From Ardenticatenaceae bacterium (GTDB taxonomy: Bacteria; Chloroflexota; Anaerolineae; Promineifilales; Promineifilaceae): DNA of 64,000 bases. The notes under the pieces are model-generated. The model was given only the letters and a program-made list of their open reading frames with translations. It was not told the DNA's origin and ran no database searches. The stretch is from positions 1 to 64,000 of the forward strand of contig JACKBT010000008.1 in NCBI GenBank assembly GCA_020634415.1. Reading direction: 5' to 3'. The position numbers were made by a program, and so were the translations under genes. Shown piece after piece: positions 44,097 through 52,507 of the stretch; the first letter of the stretch is position 1, and the number at the start of each line of letters is the position of its first letter.

Positions 44097-44555
44097 ATGA
44101 GCGACAAAATTGATAAAAGTATTGAACGAAAGATGTTTTACCATGAGGCAGAGGTGCCGCCTGACGTTTGCCCCCAATGTGGTCAAGCATTGGTGCAAGA
44201 TTTTGGCCCCTACCAGGTGGCAACACGTAGCGGCAGGCGATTGACTGATGAGTTTATGATGAGCGGTGATTTTGGTTATTTGTGTGCGGGATGTGCAACG
44301 GCCGTTATCCACCTGCCTCAATTGGCCGACATGCTTTATGGTGTGCCTACGAAACCTGGCTGGAAGGCTGGCCCCGAATTTGCCGTCTTGGGTTTGGTCA
44401 ACCTGGACGCTGTGCCACCAGAGCAAGCTCACGTGCCTATGGACGAATGGGACCCTTACCCACTTGTCCTGTTTCATGCCAGCGAACCATCTCAGCCAAA
44501 ACGCCCCACAAGCAGCAAACGGCCGCGCAAACCGAAACCTAAGCGACGAAGGTAG
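44097..44555 (+). CDS. Unknown protein with paired CxxC motifs and basic tail
   Basis: 152 residues. CPQCGQ near 25 and CAGCATAV near 64 could form a zinc ribbon. The middle contains PGWKAGPEFAVLGLVNLDA, then a proline- and lysine-rich tail (KRPTSSKRPRKPKPKRRR), suitable for binding nucleic acid. No family is recognised. The stop TAG is the GTAG of the REP palindrome that follows. The start ATG lies directly after a REP palindrome, without a strong ribosome site. Like its neighbours, it is bounded on both sides by REPs. Confidence 0.6.
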   Translation: MSDKIDKSIERKMFYHEAEVPPDVCPQCGQALVQDFGPYQVATRSGRRLTDEFMMSGDFGYLCAGCATAVIHLPQLADMLYGVPTKPGWKAGPEFAVLGLVNLDAVPPEQAHVPMDEWDPYPLVLFHASEPSQPKRPTSSKRPRKPKPKRRR

Positions 44556-44611
44556 GCGATTTGCAAAATCGCGCTACAAAGGAAGTAAGGCGATTTGCAA
44601 AATCGCCCCAC
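44552..44611. repeat. Two REP-like palindromes in tandem
   Basis: GTAGGCGATTTGCAAAATCG with CGCTAC (44552-44577) and GTAAGGCGATTTGCAAAATC with GCCCCAC (44585-44611). The first supplies the stop of the CxxC gene; the second lies beside the AAGGAG of the next gene. Confidence 0.8.
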
Positions 44612-44622
44612 AAGGAGAAGCA

Positions 44623-45132
44623 ATGAAAGACCCCTATTCTGTTCCCAAAACAATGCAAGAAACGTATGAGGCCATCACGGCCCTGACGGATGGTTTTTGC
44701 CAAACCAAGTTGAATGAAGAGTATGCCGATATGTGTCGTCAGATGGCGGCGAAATTGTGCCGGAAACGGCCGTCTCCCCTGGCCAAAGGACGTGCCCACA
44801 ACTGGGCCGCTGGCATCGTCCACGCCATCGGCACCGTCAACTTTGTCTTCGACAAAAGTCAGATACCCCATATCGCCTCCCCTGACATCAGCGACTACTT
44901 TGGCGTGGGCAAAAGCAGCCCCGCCAGTAAATCCAAAGAAATCCGCGACCTGTTCAACATCAGTCTAATGGATCCGGAATGGACGCTGCCCAGCCGTATG
45001 GATAGCAACCCGATGGCCTGGTACATCTCGGTCAACGGCTTCATCATGGATGCCCGCTCTGCCCCTCCTGAAATTCAGGCAGCCGCTTTTGCCAAAGGAC
45101 TCATCCCCTACATTCCCGCTGACCGTAAGTAG
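44623..45132 (+). CDS. DUF6398-like protein
   Basis: 169 residues. MQETYEAITALTDGFCQTKLNEEYADMCRQMAAKLCRKRPSPL and WAAGIVHAIGTVNFVFDKSQ match the DUF6398 pattern as I remember it, a helical domain often fused to plasmid pRiA4b ORF3-type regions; here it stands alone. The following KSSPASKSKEIRDLFNI is helical, and the C-terminus is hydrophobic. Function unknown. AAGGAG lies seven bases upstream of the ATG, so the start is firm; the longer frame from 44266 overlaps the previous gene. TAG of the stop is provided by the next REP. Confidence 0.7.
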   Translation: MKDPYSVPKTMQETYEAITALTDGFCQTKLNEEYADMCRQMAAKLCRKRPSPLAKGRAHNWAAGIVHAIGTVNFVFDKSQIPHIASPDISDYFGVGKSSPASKSKEIRDLFNISLMDPEWTLPSRMDSNPMAWYISVNGFIMDARSAPPEIQAAAFAKGLIPYIPADRK

Positions 45133-45155
45133 GGCGATTTTGAAAATCGCCCCAC
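45129..45155. repeat. REP-like palindrome before hsdM
   Basis: GTAGGGCGATTTTGAAAATC with GCCCCAC. It supplies the DUF6398 gene stop and lies just before the AAGGAG of hsdM. Confidence 0.8.
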
Positions 45156-45166
45156 AAGGAGCAACT

Positions 45167-46636
45167 ATGTCGCAATCATCCGCTATCGTGCAGCGCCTCT
45201 GGAACTACTGTACTGTCCTCCGCGATGACGGGCTATCCTACGGCGATTACGTCGAGCAGCTCACCTATCTCCTCTTCCTCAAAATGGATGACGAGCGGCG
45301 CAAAATCGGTGATTCGTCCACCATCGCCGATGAGTATAGTTGGGCCAGTCTCATCAACCTGGATGGCAACGAACTGGAAAGCCATTACCGCGAGATATTG
45401 ACGCAGTTAGGCCAGGGGCGCGGCCTCATTCCCACCATCTTCCGCAAAGCCCAAAACCGCATTCAAGACCCAGCCAAACTCAAACGGCTGGTCAGCCTCA
45501 TTGACGGCGAAAATTGGCATCGCCTCAACGTGGATGTGAAAGCCGACATCTACGAAGGGCTGCTGGAAAAGAATGCCCAGGATGTGAAGTCTGGTGCGGG
45601 CCAATATTTCACGCCGCGCCCGCTCATCCAGGCGATGGTGGATGTGATGCAGCCCCAACCCGGCGACACCATCTGCGACCCGGCTTGCGGCACGGGCGGC
45701 TTCCTCCTGGCTGCCTATGAATCCGTCGCCAAACAGCACCAACTAGACCGCGACCAATGGCTGCACCTGCGTCAACAAGCCCTGCATGGCTGGGAAATCG
45801 TAGACAACACAGCGCGGCTGTGTGTTATGAATCTCTATCTACACGGCATCGGCCATAACAGCGACCGCAGCCCCATCCACGTTGATGATGCCCTGGCTAA
45901 CAAACCTTCTACCACCTATGACATGGTGCTCACCAATCCACCCTTTGGTAAAAAGTCCAGCGTTACCTTCATCACCGAAGAGGGGGAAGTGAAGCGGGAG
46001 GCGCAAACGGTGGTGCGTGATGACTTCTGGACTTCGACCAGCAATAAGCAGTTGAACTTTGTGCAGCATGTGCATAAATTGTTGAGGCAGCATGGCAAAA
46101 CGGCCGTTGTTGTGCCCGACAATGTGCTGTTTGAAGGCGGTGCTGGCGAAGCCGTGCGGCGCAAGCTGCTGCAAGAAAGTGACTTGCACACCATCTTGCG
46201 CCTGCCCACCGGCATCTTCTACGCCCAGGGCGTGAAAGCCAACGTCCTCTTTTTTGACCGCAAACCGGGCCGGGAAAAGCCCTGGACAGACCAAATCTGG
46301 TTCTACGATTACCGCACCAATATCCATCACACCCTCAAACAAAACCCCCTCACCCGCGCCGATCTGGATGAGTTTGTAACCTGCTTCAAGGCACGCAATC
46401 GGCAAGAGCGGGTGGCGACGTGGGATGAGGTGAAGGGAGACGGCCGTTGGCGAGCCTACACCTACGATGAAATCATGGCGCGAGACAAGGTGAATCTGGA
46501 CATCTTCTGGCTGCGTGATGAATCGCTGGAAGATACAGAAAATCTACCCGACCCAGATGTGATTGCCGAGGAAATTATGGAAGATTTGGAAGCCGCTTTG
46601 GAGCAGTTCCGCTTGATTGCTGAGGATTTGGGCTAG
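45167..46636 (+). CDS. hsdM: Type I restriction-modification methyltransferase subunit HsdM
   Basis: 489 residues. The helical HsdM N-terminal domain (AIVQRLWNYCTVLRDDGLSY and FLKMDDERRK) precedes the N6-adenine methyltransferase core. SAM motif CDPACGTGGFLLAAYES lies near 187, and the catalytic NPPFGKKS motif (NPPF) near 260. GQYFTPRPLIQAMVD is also conserved. The protein methylates adenine with HsdS and forms the restriction complex with HsdR. AAGGAG precedes the ATG, which follows a REP palindrome. Usual type I order is R-M-S or M-S; here hsdM lies last, 3.5 kb after hsdS. TAG of the stop belongs to the family-D element. Confidence 0.97.
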   Translation: MSQSSAIVQRLWNYCTVLRDDGLSYGDYVEQLTYLLFLKMDDERRKIGDSSTIADEYSWASLINLDGNELESHYREILTQLGQGRGLIPTIFRKAQNRIQDPAKLKRLVSLIDGENWHRLNVDVKADIYEGLLEKNAQDVKSGAGQYFTPRPLIQAMVDVMQPQPGDTICDPACGTGGFLLAAYESVAKQHQLDRDQWLHLRQQALHGWEIVDNTARLCVMNLYLHGIGHNSDRSPIHVDDALANKPSTTYDMVLTNPPFGKKSSVTFITEEGEVKREAQTVVRDDFWTSTSNKQLNFVQHVHKLLRQHGKTAVVVPDNVLFEGGAGEAVRRKLLQESDLHTILRLPTGIFYAQGVKANVLFFDRKPGREKPWTDQIWFYDYRTNIHHTLKQNPLTRADLDEFVTCFKARNRQERVATWDEVKGDGRWRAYTYDEIMARDKVNLDIFWLRDESLEDTENLPDPDVIAEEIMEDLEAALEQFRLIAEDLG

Positions 46637-46745
46637 CCAGCAGTTTGTCGGAGAACCCCAACTTGTAGCCGCGAAATCCCTTTCGCGCCTCTGAGAACGC
46701 GGTAAGGATACCGCGGCTACAACCACTTTTCCGACAACCTGCTAG
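46633..46745. repeat. Family-D element, copy 3, overlapping the hsdM stop
   Basis: CTAG at both ends, CAGTTTGTCGGAGAACCCC and CTTTTCCGACAACCTG as inverted ends, and GTAGCCGCGAAATCC / GGATACCGCGGCTAC inside. The left CTAG holds the hsdM stop codon; three extra bases (CCAG) follow it compared with copy 1. Confidence 0.75.
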
Positions 46746-46760
46746 GCCCCAGAAGAAATT

Positions 46761-46809
46761 GTAGGGCGATTTTGCAAATCGTCTCGAGCGATTTACAAAA
46801 TCGCCCTAC
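46761..46809. repeat. REP-like double palindrome after hsdM
   Basis: GTAGGGCGATTTTGCAAATCG and GAGCGATTTACAAAATCGCCC with CTAC. The 46637-47104 spacer holds only repeats and no gene that I can support. Confidence 0.8.
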
Positions 46810-46929
46810 AGAGTAGATGGTTGTCACCAAAAATCGTGACAACCATCACTTGCCAGTCGTAGATTCTTGCGCCGTATAATGAGAGATGCGCTCGGAGTGC
46901 TTCATCTTGTTCAACATCCCCCCCCGCAC

Positions 46930-47020
46930 GTAACTACTAACCCTCCGGGAGGTTTCAAACGAGATGTTACCTCTGGGACGAACCTCCCGGAGGATCGCTC
47001 CAGAGGGGCTAAGTAGTTAC
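46930..47020. repeat. Family-B MITE-like element, copy 5, with exact 8-bp target duplication
   Basis: A 91-bp element from GTAACTACTAACCC to GCTAAGTAGTTAC, nearly identical to copy 3 at 20554. CCCCGCAC lies on both sides, an exact 8-bp direct repeat. Confidence 0.85.
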
Positions 47021-47104
47021 CCCCGCACCAACCTGACACGACTTTAATGAGTTTCTATCGTATTGGACTTGAGAATACATATGTTTGATTAAGGAGAGTT
47101 TACA

Positions 47105-47677
47105 ATGGACGCTGTTATGGAAAAAGGCAAGCGATTTGAATCGAAGGACGAAATCTTGGAAAGCTTACGCGAGGATCGCAACCTGGCGGGAGCAGACCTG
47201 AGTGGTTTAGACTTAACGGGAATCAAGCTGATGGGCTTGAGTTTGAAGGGGGCTGACCTGCACGGCAGCAATCTGGCGCAAGCCACTCTGGCAGGGGCCG
47301 ATATGAGTGAAGTGAATCTGATGGATGCCCATTTGGATAAGGCGCGGATTACTGGCGCAAATATGCGGGCTGCGAATCTGCGTGGGGCGCATTTGAATGC
47401 CGCGCAGGTCGCAGGGGTGGATATGAAGGAGGCGGACCTGACGGGGGCGGACTTGAGTGAGAGCAAACTGGTGGGGGTAGATGTGGCTGGAGCGGATTTT
47501 AGTGAGGTGAAGACAGCGGGGGCGCGAGCGGCCGTCAATTGGGATGCGGCTAAGGTGCAGCCCAGCGAGCTGCCGGCACCGATTGCCCCGCCGCGCTGGC
47601 TGCCCTTTGTGGTGGTGGGTGTGGTAACGGCCGTTGTGGTCTTCCTCCTGCGCTGGCGTAAGCGTGATGAAGCCTGA
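47105..47677 (+). CDS. Pentapeptide-repeat protein with C-terminal membrane helix
   Basis: 190 residues. Residues about 30-135 are A(D/N)LxG-type pentapeptides (LAGADLSGLDLTGIKLMGLSL and following), which fold into a right-handed quadrilateral beta-helix. A proline-rich stretch (PSELPAPIAPPRW) leads to one membrane helix at about 161-183 and a basic RWRKRDE end. It should sit on the inner face of the membrane with the helix as anchor, though topology is not certain. AAGGAGAG precedes the ATG. A strong hairpin follows, so the next gene may be transcribed separately. Confidence 0.85.
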   Translation: MDAVMEKGKRFESKDEILESLREDRNLAGADLSGLDLTGIKLMGLSLKGADLHGSNLAQATLAGADMSEVNLMDAHLDKARITGANMRAANLRGAHLNAAQVAGVDMKEADLTGADLSESKLVGVDVAGADFSEVKTAGARAAVNWDAAKVQPSELPAPIAPPRWLPFVVVGVVTAVVVFLLRWRKRDEA

Positions 47678-47686
47678 TAGAGAATC

Positions 47687-47721
47687 CAGGAACTAAGCTC
47701 CGCAAAGGAGCTTAGTTCCTG
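47687..47721 (+). terminator. Perfect hairpin after the pentapeptide gene
   Basis: CAGGAACTAAGCTCC pairs perfectly with GGAGCTTAGTTCCTG around a GCAAA loop. A loose T-run (TTTTTG) follows 10 bases later. Confidence 0.75.
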
Positions 47722-47751
47722 ACATTCAATTTTTGAAGGAGTACGAAAACG

Positions 47752-48402
47752 ATGAAAAAAGAAAGTAGAATGCAAAGTTCTGTGTGGGGTGGTTTGCTCA
47801 TTCTTTTTGGCGTAATTGGGCTGGTGGAGATGTATACGAACCTGACGGTTTGGGTTTGGGCGGCCGTTTTGGCGGTGGCCGGGTTGGCTATTTTTGGCGT
47901 TTACCTGCGGCAGCGCTCTGAGTGGGGGCTGTTGGTTCCCGCTTATGTGCTGCTGGCCGTGGCGGCTTTGCTGACATTTATTGAGCTAAATGTGCTGGAG
48001 GGCAGTTTTGTGGCGACGTTTGTGTTAACGGCCGTTGCCCTGCCCTTTATCATCGCCTTTTTGCTGAATCGCCAACAGTGGGCGCTGCTCATTCCTGCTT
48101 ATGTACTGCTGGCTGTCGGCATCATGGTTAGTTTGATCGAGCGCGAAATGCTGACCGACTTGATGATTCCTGCCTATGTGATGTTTGCCATCGCCCTGCC
48201 TTTCTTTGTCGTTTTTGGCCGCAACCCACACAACTGGTGGGCACTGATTCCGGGGGGCATTACGGCCGTTATCGGACTCTCATTCCTGGTGGCCGAGGCC
48301 CTGACGGGCTACATCATGCCCATCGCCCTCATTCTGGCAGGGGTTGCCATCCTCATTAACCAATTTGCCCGCCGCCAAGCGCCACCCAAACTGCCCAAAT
48401 AA
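47752..48402 (+). CDS. Multi-pass membrane protein of unknown function
   Basis: 216 residues with about eight short hydrophobic helices and little soluble sequence. The repeated pattern LLVPAYVLLAVAALLTFIE, LLIPAYVLLAVGIMVSLIE and LMIPAYVMFAIALPFFV shows an internal duplication of a helix pair. No transport or enzyme motif is recognised. GAAGGAG lies 11 bases before the ATG. It sits just after the pentapeptide gene on the same strand and before a heptamer spacer. Confidence 0.7.
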   Translation: MKKESRMQSSVWGGLLILFGVIGLVEMYTNLTVWVWAAVLAVAGLAIFGVYLRQRSEWGLLVPAYVLLAVAALLTFIELNVLEGSFVATFVLTAVALPFIIAFLLNRQQWALLIPAYVLLAVGIMVSLIEREMLTDLMIPAYVMFAIALPFFVVFGRNPHNWWALIPGGITAVIGLSFLVAEALTGYIMPIALILAGVAILINQFARRQAPPKLPK

Positions 48403-48456
48403 ATGACGTTAAGACCTGGCAGTTACTACTTAGAAATGAAAATTCAACAACTTACA

Positions 48457-48508
48457 GGAGATTGGAGACTGGCGATTAGAGATTAGCCCAATCTCCAATC
48501 TCCAATCA
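48457..48508. repeat. Heptamer-built palindromic spacer 3
   Basis: GGAGATTGGAGACTGGC, then inverted units ending CCAATCTCCAATCTCC. Same style as 8366 and 22480. Confidence 0.7.
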
Positions 48509-48633
48509 CTATTTGGCCCCAGAACCCCAACTGTATCCAGTCTGGGGTTTTTATTTTTTACACTTTACTTGCCAGTGCCTTGTTAGCAGATTAAACTCGC
48601 CTTCCAAAATTTCCCATCTGATAGGAGCGTGAT

Positions 48634-49446
48634 ATGCGAGTTCTGATTATGTCCGATATGGAAGGTGTGAGTGGCATTGTGACCTGGAGCCAGGTGACGG
48701 GCGGCCACCAGATGTATGAGGAGGGGCGGAAACTTTATACGGAGGAGATTAATGCGGCCGTGCGCGGTGCCAAACGAGCCGGAGCTACCGAAATTGTGGC
48801 CGTAGATTGTCATGGCGCAGGGCAGGATTGGTCATTTAACTCCTTTGTGCCTGAATTGTTAGACCCAGATTGTGAGTGGGTGGCTCATCACGCCTGGAGC
48901 CGCTACACGGAGATGTTGGAAACGGGCTGCGATGCGGCTTTGATGGTGGGGATGCACGCCCGTGCCGGTACACCAGATGGGGTTTTGTGCCACACGATTT
49001 CGACGGTGAAGTGGAAGAATTTATGGTTTAATGATGATCTGGTGGGTGAGTTGGGGATTAATGCGGCGCTGTGTGGGCATTATGGGGTGCCGGTGCTGCT
49101 GGTGACGGGGGATACGGCCGTTTGCACAGAATCTACCGAACTTCTAGGAGAAGGCTTAACCACCGTCGCCGTGAAAAAGGGACTCAGCCGCTACTCGGCC
49201 CGCCAGATTCCGCCAGTGCGGGCGCGGCAGATGATTGAAGAGGGAGCGTACCAGGCGTTGCAGAATTTAACGGCCGTTGCCCCCTACGTGCCCGCCTCCC
49301 CCGTCGCCATCACCGTAGAGGTAGACACCCCCGACAAAGCCCTAGAATTCAAAGGCCGCTACGGCGTTGAATTCATCGAACCACTCAAAGTAGTCAGTCG
49401 CGGCCAAAACTGGCTCACCGCCTGGGATCAAATCTGGCATTGGTAG
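48634..49446 (+). CDS. M55-family D-aminopeptidase (DppA-like)
   Basis: 270 residues. MRVLIMSDMEGVSGI gives the D8 and E10 metal ligands, VDCHGAGQDWSFN is a second ligand region, and VGMHARAGTPDGVLCHT holds the histidines typical of M55 zinc peptidases. DppA in Bacillus is a D-aminopeptidase used on D-Ala peptides. Family members are decameric cytoplasmic enzymes. TAGGAGCG precedes the ATG. It lies 72 bp upstream of the WS/DGAT gene, but no functional link is obvious. Confidence 0.9.
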   Translation: MRVLIMSDMEGVSGIVTWSQVTGGHQMYEEGRKLYTEEINAAVRGAKRAGATEIVAVDCHGAGQDWSFNSFVPELLDPDCEWVAHHAWSRYTEMLETGCDAALMVGMHARAGTPDGVLCHTISTVKWKNLWFNDDLVGELGINAALCGHYGVPVLLVTGDTAVCTESTELLGEGLTTVAVKKGLSRYSARQIPPVRARQMIEEGAYQALQNLTAVAPYVPASPVAITVEVDTPDKALEFKGRYGVEFIEPLKVVSRGQNWLTAWDQIWHW

Positions 49447-49517
49447 GGGGATCATTGGTATAGTAGTGTATGGGTGAATTCGTTCGATACACCCACAAAC
49501 CCTTCCGGAGTTTGTAC

Positions 49518-50945
49518 ATGTCCAAAAAAAGATTAAGCAATGTAGATGCCGCCTGGTATGGCATGGAAGACCCTACCAATTTGATGATGGTCTCCGGTAT
49601 CATGACCTTCGACCAGCCCATTGAGTTTGAGCGTTTTTTGGAAGTCATCCAACATCGCTGGCTCAAATTTGACCGCTTCCGCCAGCGTGTTATCCGCCCC
49701 CGCAACCCCCTCAAAGCTCCTTATTGGCAAGACGATCCCCATTTTGAACTTAGTGCCCATGTACGGCGCATTGGGCTGCCCGCCCCTGGCGATCAGGCTG
49801 CCTTGCAAGAGGTTGCCAGTGTTTTGATGAGTACACCGCTGGACTACAGCAAACCGCTTTGGCAGTTCCATCTCATTGAGAATTATGGCGAAGGCTGCGC
49901 CGTTATGGGGCGGCTGCACCACTGCCTGGCAGATGGCATGGCGCTGATGTTTGTGCTGCTTTCTATGACGGATATGAAACGGAACGCGCCGCCGCCCAAA
50001 CCTGAGCTGCCTGATGTGGAGGCGGTGCGCGGGGGGTATCTTAGTGGGTCGGTCGGCCGTTTAGCCAAACAAGCGAAATCGGCCGTTAAAACCACCTACA
50101 ACCTCACCAACAAACTCCTCGACGAAAGCCGCACCATCCTGGAAAACCCCAACCACCTCAAAGACCTGGCCCAGCAAGGCACAGAATTAGCCCTCACCAC
50201 AGGCCGCGTCATCCTGCGCCCCCCAGACCCCAAAACGATTTTTCGGGGGGAGTTGGGCATTTCTAAGAAAGCATCCTGGTCACAAGCTATCCCGCTGAAT
50301 GAGATCAAAACCGTCAAAAATGCCCTGGGCGGCACGATTAACGATGTCCTCATCACGGCCATGATAGGCGGGCTGCGCCGCTATATGCTGGGGCACGGCG
50401 AAGATGTGGAAGGGGTGGATTTTCGGGCAACTGTCCCCGTGAACATTCGCAAACCAGAGGAAATGACGGAACTAGGCAATAAGTTTGGCCTGGTTTATTT
50501 GAATCTGCCTATTTACATTGAAGATGCGCAGGAACGGCTGCAAGAGGTAAGCCAGCGTATGACCGACTTGAAGAATTCATCGGAAGCGGGCGTGGCGTTT
50601 GGCATTTTAGGCGGCATTGGCATGACACCGATTGATGTGCAGCAGCAGTTGGTGAATATGTTTGGGGCCAAGGCAACGGCCGTTATGACCAACGTTCCCG
50701 GCCCGCCCATGCCCCTCTACCTGGCTGGCTCCAAAATAACCGGCATCATGTTTTGGGTGCCCCAAGCCGGCCGTGTAGCCCTGGGCATCAGCATCATCAG
50801 CTATGCCGGTCAGGTCTGGCTCGGTGTAGCCACCGATGCTGGCCTGGTTCCCGACCCCGACCAGATTGTGAATCACTTTTATGAGGAGTACGAAGCCCTA
50901 AAAGCATTGGCGGAAACGGCCGATATACACGTATCAAGTGCTTAA
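49518..50945 (+). CDS. Wax ester synthase / diacylglycerol acyltransferase (WS/DGAT) family
   Basis: 475 residues. HHCLADGMALMF at residues 134-145 is the HHxxxDG active-site motif of the condensation-type acyltransferases. NVDAAWYGMEDPTNLMMVSG at the start and NVPGPPMPLYLAGSKITGIMFWVPQAGRVALGISIISYAG near the end are the WS/DGAT hallmarks. The enzymes make storage wax esters or triacylglycerol from acyl-CoA at the membrane. I took ATG 49518 (GGAG eight bases upstream) over 49470. A 7-bp-step spacer follows the stop. Confidence 0.92.
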   Translation: MSKKRLSNVDAAWYGMEDPTNLMMVSGIMTFDQPIEFERFLEVIQHRWLKFDRFRQRVIRPRNPLKAPYWQDDPHFELSAHVRRIGLPAPGDQAALQEVASVLMSTPLDYSKPLWQFHLIENYGEGCAVMGRLHHCLADGMALMFVLLSMTDMKRNAPPPKPELPDVEAVRGGYLSGSVGRLAKQAKSAVKTTYNLTNKLLDESRTILENPNHLKDLAQQGTELALTTGRVILRPPDPKTIFRGELGISKKASWSQAIPLNEIKTVKNALGGTINDVLITAMIGGLRRYMLGHGEDVEGVDFRATVPVNIRKPEEMTELGNKFGLVYLNLPIYIEDAQERLQEVSQRMTDLKNSSEAGVAFGILGGIGMTPIDVQQQLVNMFGAKATAVMTNVPGPPMPLYLAGSKITGIMFWVPQAGRVALGISIISYAGQVWLGVATDAGLVPDPDQIVNHFYEEYEALKALAETADIHVSSA

Positions 50946-50996
50946 GTATCCTGTATCAAGCAAGCCTAACATTTGACACCCGATACTTGACACATT
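50944..50996. repeat. Heptamer-built spacer 6
   Basis: GTATCCT, GTATCAA, GCAAGCC, TAACATT, TGACACC, CGATACT, TGACACA: 7-bp steps with partial inversion of the first half in the second. Confidence 0.5.
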
Positions 50997-51009
50997 TATT
51001 GGAGGTAAT

Positions 51010-51954
51010 ATGAACTTATTGAATAAACTCTCTGGCATCCAAGACCGCGCCGACGAACGAGCCATTCATCCCAAGGTTTTGGTCATCATTCATAATGCCA
51101 AAGTGCCGTCAGAAGGCAACCGGCGGCTCAACCAGGTACTTGGTTGGAACGAGCCAGAGCCACTCATCGCTGGCTTCATCGCCGATATGAAAGAGATCAG
51201 CGACGGTTACGTCAATTACAATGTGGTAGATACCATCCTCGTAGATGGCTTCCCCGCCAAAGAAGATGGCTACACCTACAAAGCCGACGACTTTGTAAAG
51301 TTCTGGAAACAAAAAAGCGGCTTTCACCAGCCCGACTGGATGGATTACAAACGGGTCGTCGAAGAGTTTGATCTGACAGATCGTGTCAACGATGACAAGG
51401 TTGATGAAGTGTGGATGTTTGGTTTTCCCTATGCTGGTTATTATGAGTCACGCATGGTGGGCAAAGATGCCTTCTGGTGCAATGCGCCCGCCTACGAAGA
51501 CCGCAAGGCCAAGCGCCGCTATGTCATCATGGGCTTCAACTACCAGCGTGGAGTTGGCGAGATGTTAGAAAATGTCGGTCATCGCGCCGAGTCCATTATG
51601 AAGCATGTATACCGCAACAAAAAGGGCAAGGATAATTTATGGGAGAAGTTCGTGCGCCACGAAGAGACAGACCCCGGCAATGCCGAGGTAGGCACGATGC
51701 ACTTCGCGCCCAATAGTCAGAAAGATTATGATTGGGGCAACAAACGCCCCGTAATGAGCCGCTGCGACACCTGGCTCAACTTCCCCAACCTAAATGGGCA
51801 AGCTCGCAAAGTAACCTGTGCCGATTGGGGCAATGGCGAGATTCGGAAACATCACAAGTGGTGGTTTGAGCGTATTCCCCATGTCGCTGGCACAACAGAT
51901 GGGGTTTCTAACAATTGGTGGCAGTATATTATTGACCCAGAGCGGGTGCGGTAG
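51010..51954 (+). CDS. Unrecognised soluble protein with conserved-looking motifs
   Basis: 314 residues. No signal peptide or membrane helix. VLVIIHNAKVP opens a strand, and DEVWMFGFPYAGYYESRMVG, RYVIMGFNYQRGVGEMLENVGHRAESIM, GTMHFAPNSQKDYDWGN and FERIPHVAGTTDGVSNNWWQYIIDP look like catalytic or binding segments because they are rich in Gly, His, Trp and Asp. I have seen such sequences only as uncharacterised proteins and do not assign a family. GGAGGTAAT precedes the ATG. The gene stands alone between a heptamer spacer and a hairpin. Confidence 0.65.
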   Translation: MNLLNKLSGIQDRADERAIHPKVLVIIHNAKVPSEGNRRLNQVLGWNEPEPLIAGFIADMKEISDGYVNYNVVDTILVDGFPAKEDGYTYKADDFVKFWKQKSGFHQPDWMDYKRVVEEFDLTDRVNDDKVDEVWMFGFPYAGYYESRMVGKDAFWCNAPAYEDRKAKRRYVIMGFNYQRGVGEMLENVGHRAESIMKHVYRNKKGKDNLWEKFVRHEETDPGNAEVGTMHFAPNSQKDYDWGNKRPVMSRCDTWLNFPNLNGQARKVTCADWGNGEIRKHHKWWFERIPHVAGTTDGVSNNWWQYIIDPERVR

Positions 51955-51965
51955 ATGAATAATTA

Positions 51966-52018
51966 GGTAATGGGGTATTGAGTAATTGAAGAGATAATTA
52001 CTCAATTACTCCATTACC
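51966..52018. terminator. Heptamer-type hairpin between convergent genes
   Basis: GGTAATGGGGTATTGAGTAA pairs with TTACTCAATTACTCCATTACC with a few mismatches. It lies between the unknown gene and ndk, which point toward each other. Confidence 0.6.
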
Positions 52019-52032
52019 AGTCTGTTCCGTCG

Positions 52033-52482
52033 TTATTCTCGAATCCAGCTATCTGTCACCCGATTCCAGGTGACTAATTCATCTTCACTAAAGAATAGAT
52101 TTACTTCTTTGACGGCATTTTCGGGGCTGTCGGAACCGTGTACGAGGTTACGGCCGATTTCCATGCCAAAATCGCCGCGAATGGTGCCAGGGGCCGCCGC
52201 TACGGGATTGGTAGCGCCCATCGTGGAACGGGCGGCAGCGATGGCATCTTTGCCTTCCCACACCATGGCTACAATGGGGCCAGATACGATGTAGTTAACC
52301 AGGTCGTTGTAAAACGGCCGTTCCTTATGCACCCCATAATGCTCTTCTGCCAACGCCCGGGACATTTGCATAAACTTCATGCCCACCAGCTTCAAACCGC
52401 GCCGCTCAAAACGGCCGATAATTTCACCCGCCAGACCACGTTGCACGCCATCTGGTTTTACCAAAATTAATGTTTTTTCCAT
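52033..52482 (-). CDS. ndk: Nucleoside diphosphate kinase
   Basis: 149 residues from ATG 52482, with AGGAG about eight bases upstream; the longer frame to 52539 lies partly inside a terminator. The protein transfers phosphate between nucleoside tri- and diphosphates. [18 protein letters not shown] opens the fold, [22 protein letters not shown] follows, and [12 protein letters not shown] contains the phospho-accepting histidine 115. Complete and typical. It lies downstream of the giant acidic gene on the same strand, separated from it by a terminator. Confidence 0.97.
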   Translation of the reverse strand: MEKTLILVKPDGVQRGLAGEIIGRFERRGLKLVGMKFMQMSRALAEEHYGVHKERPFYNDLVNYIVSGPIVAMVWEGKDAIAAARSTMGATNPVAAAPGTIRGDFGMEIGRNLVHGSDSPENAVKEVNLFFSEDELVTWNRVTDSWIRE

Positions 52483-52507
52483 CGAATTACTCCTGTAATT
52501 GTATTTA

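Noticed and set aside
44266..44622. Longer start for the DUF6398-like gene
   Set aside because: It would overlap the CxxC gene entirely; AAGGAG and the conserved start support ATG 44623.
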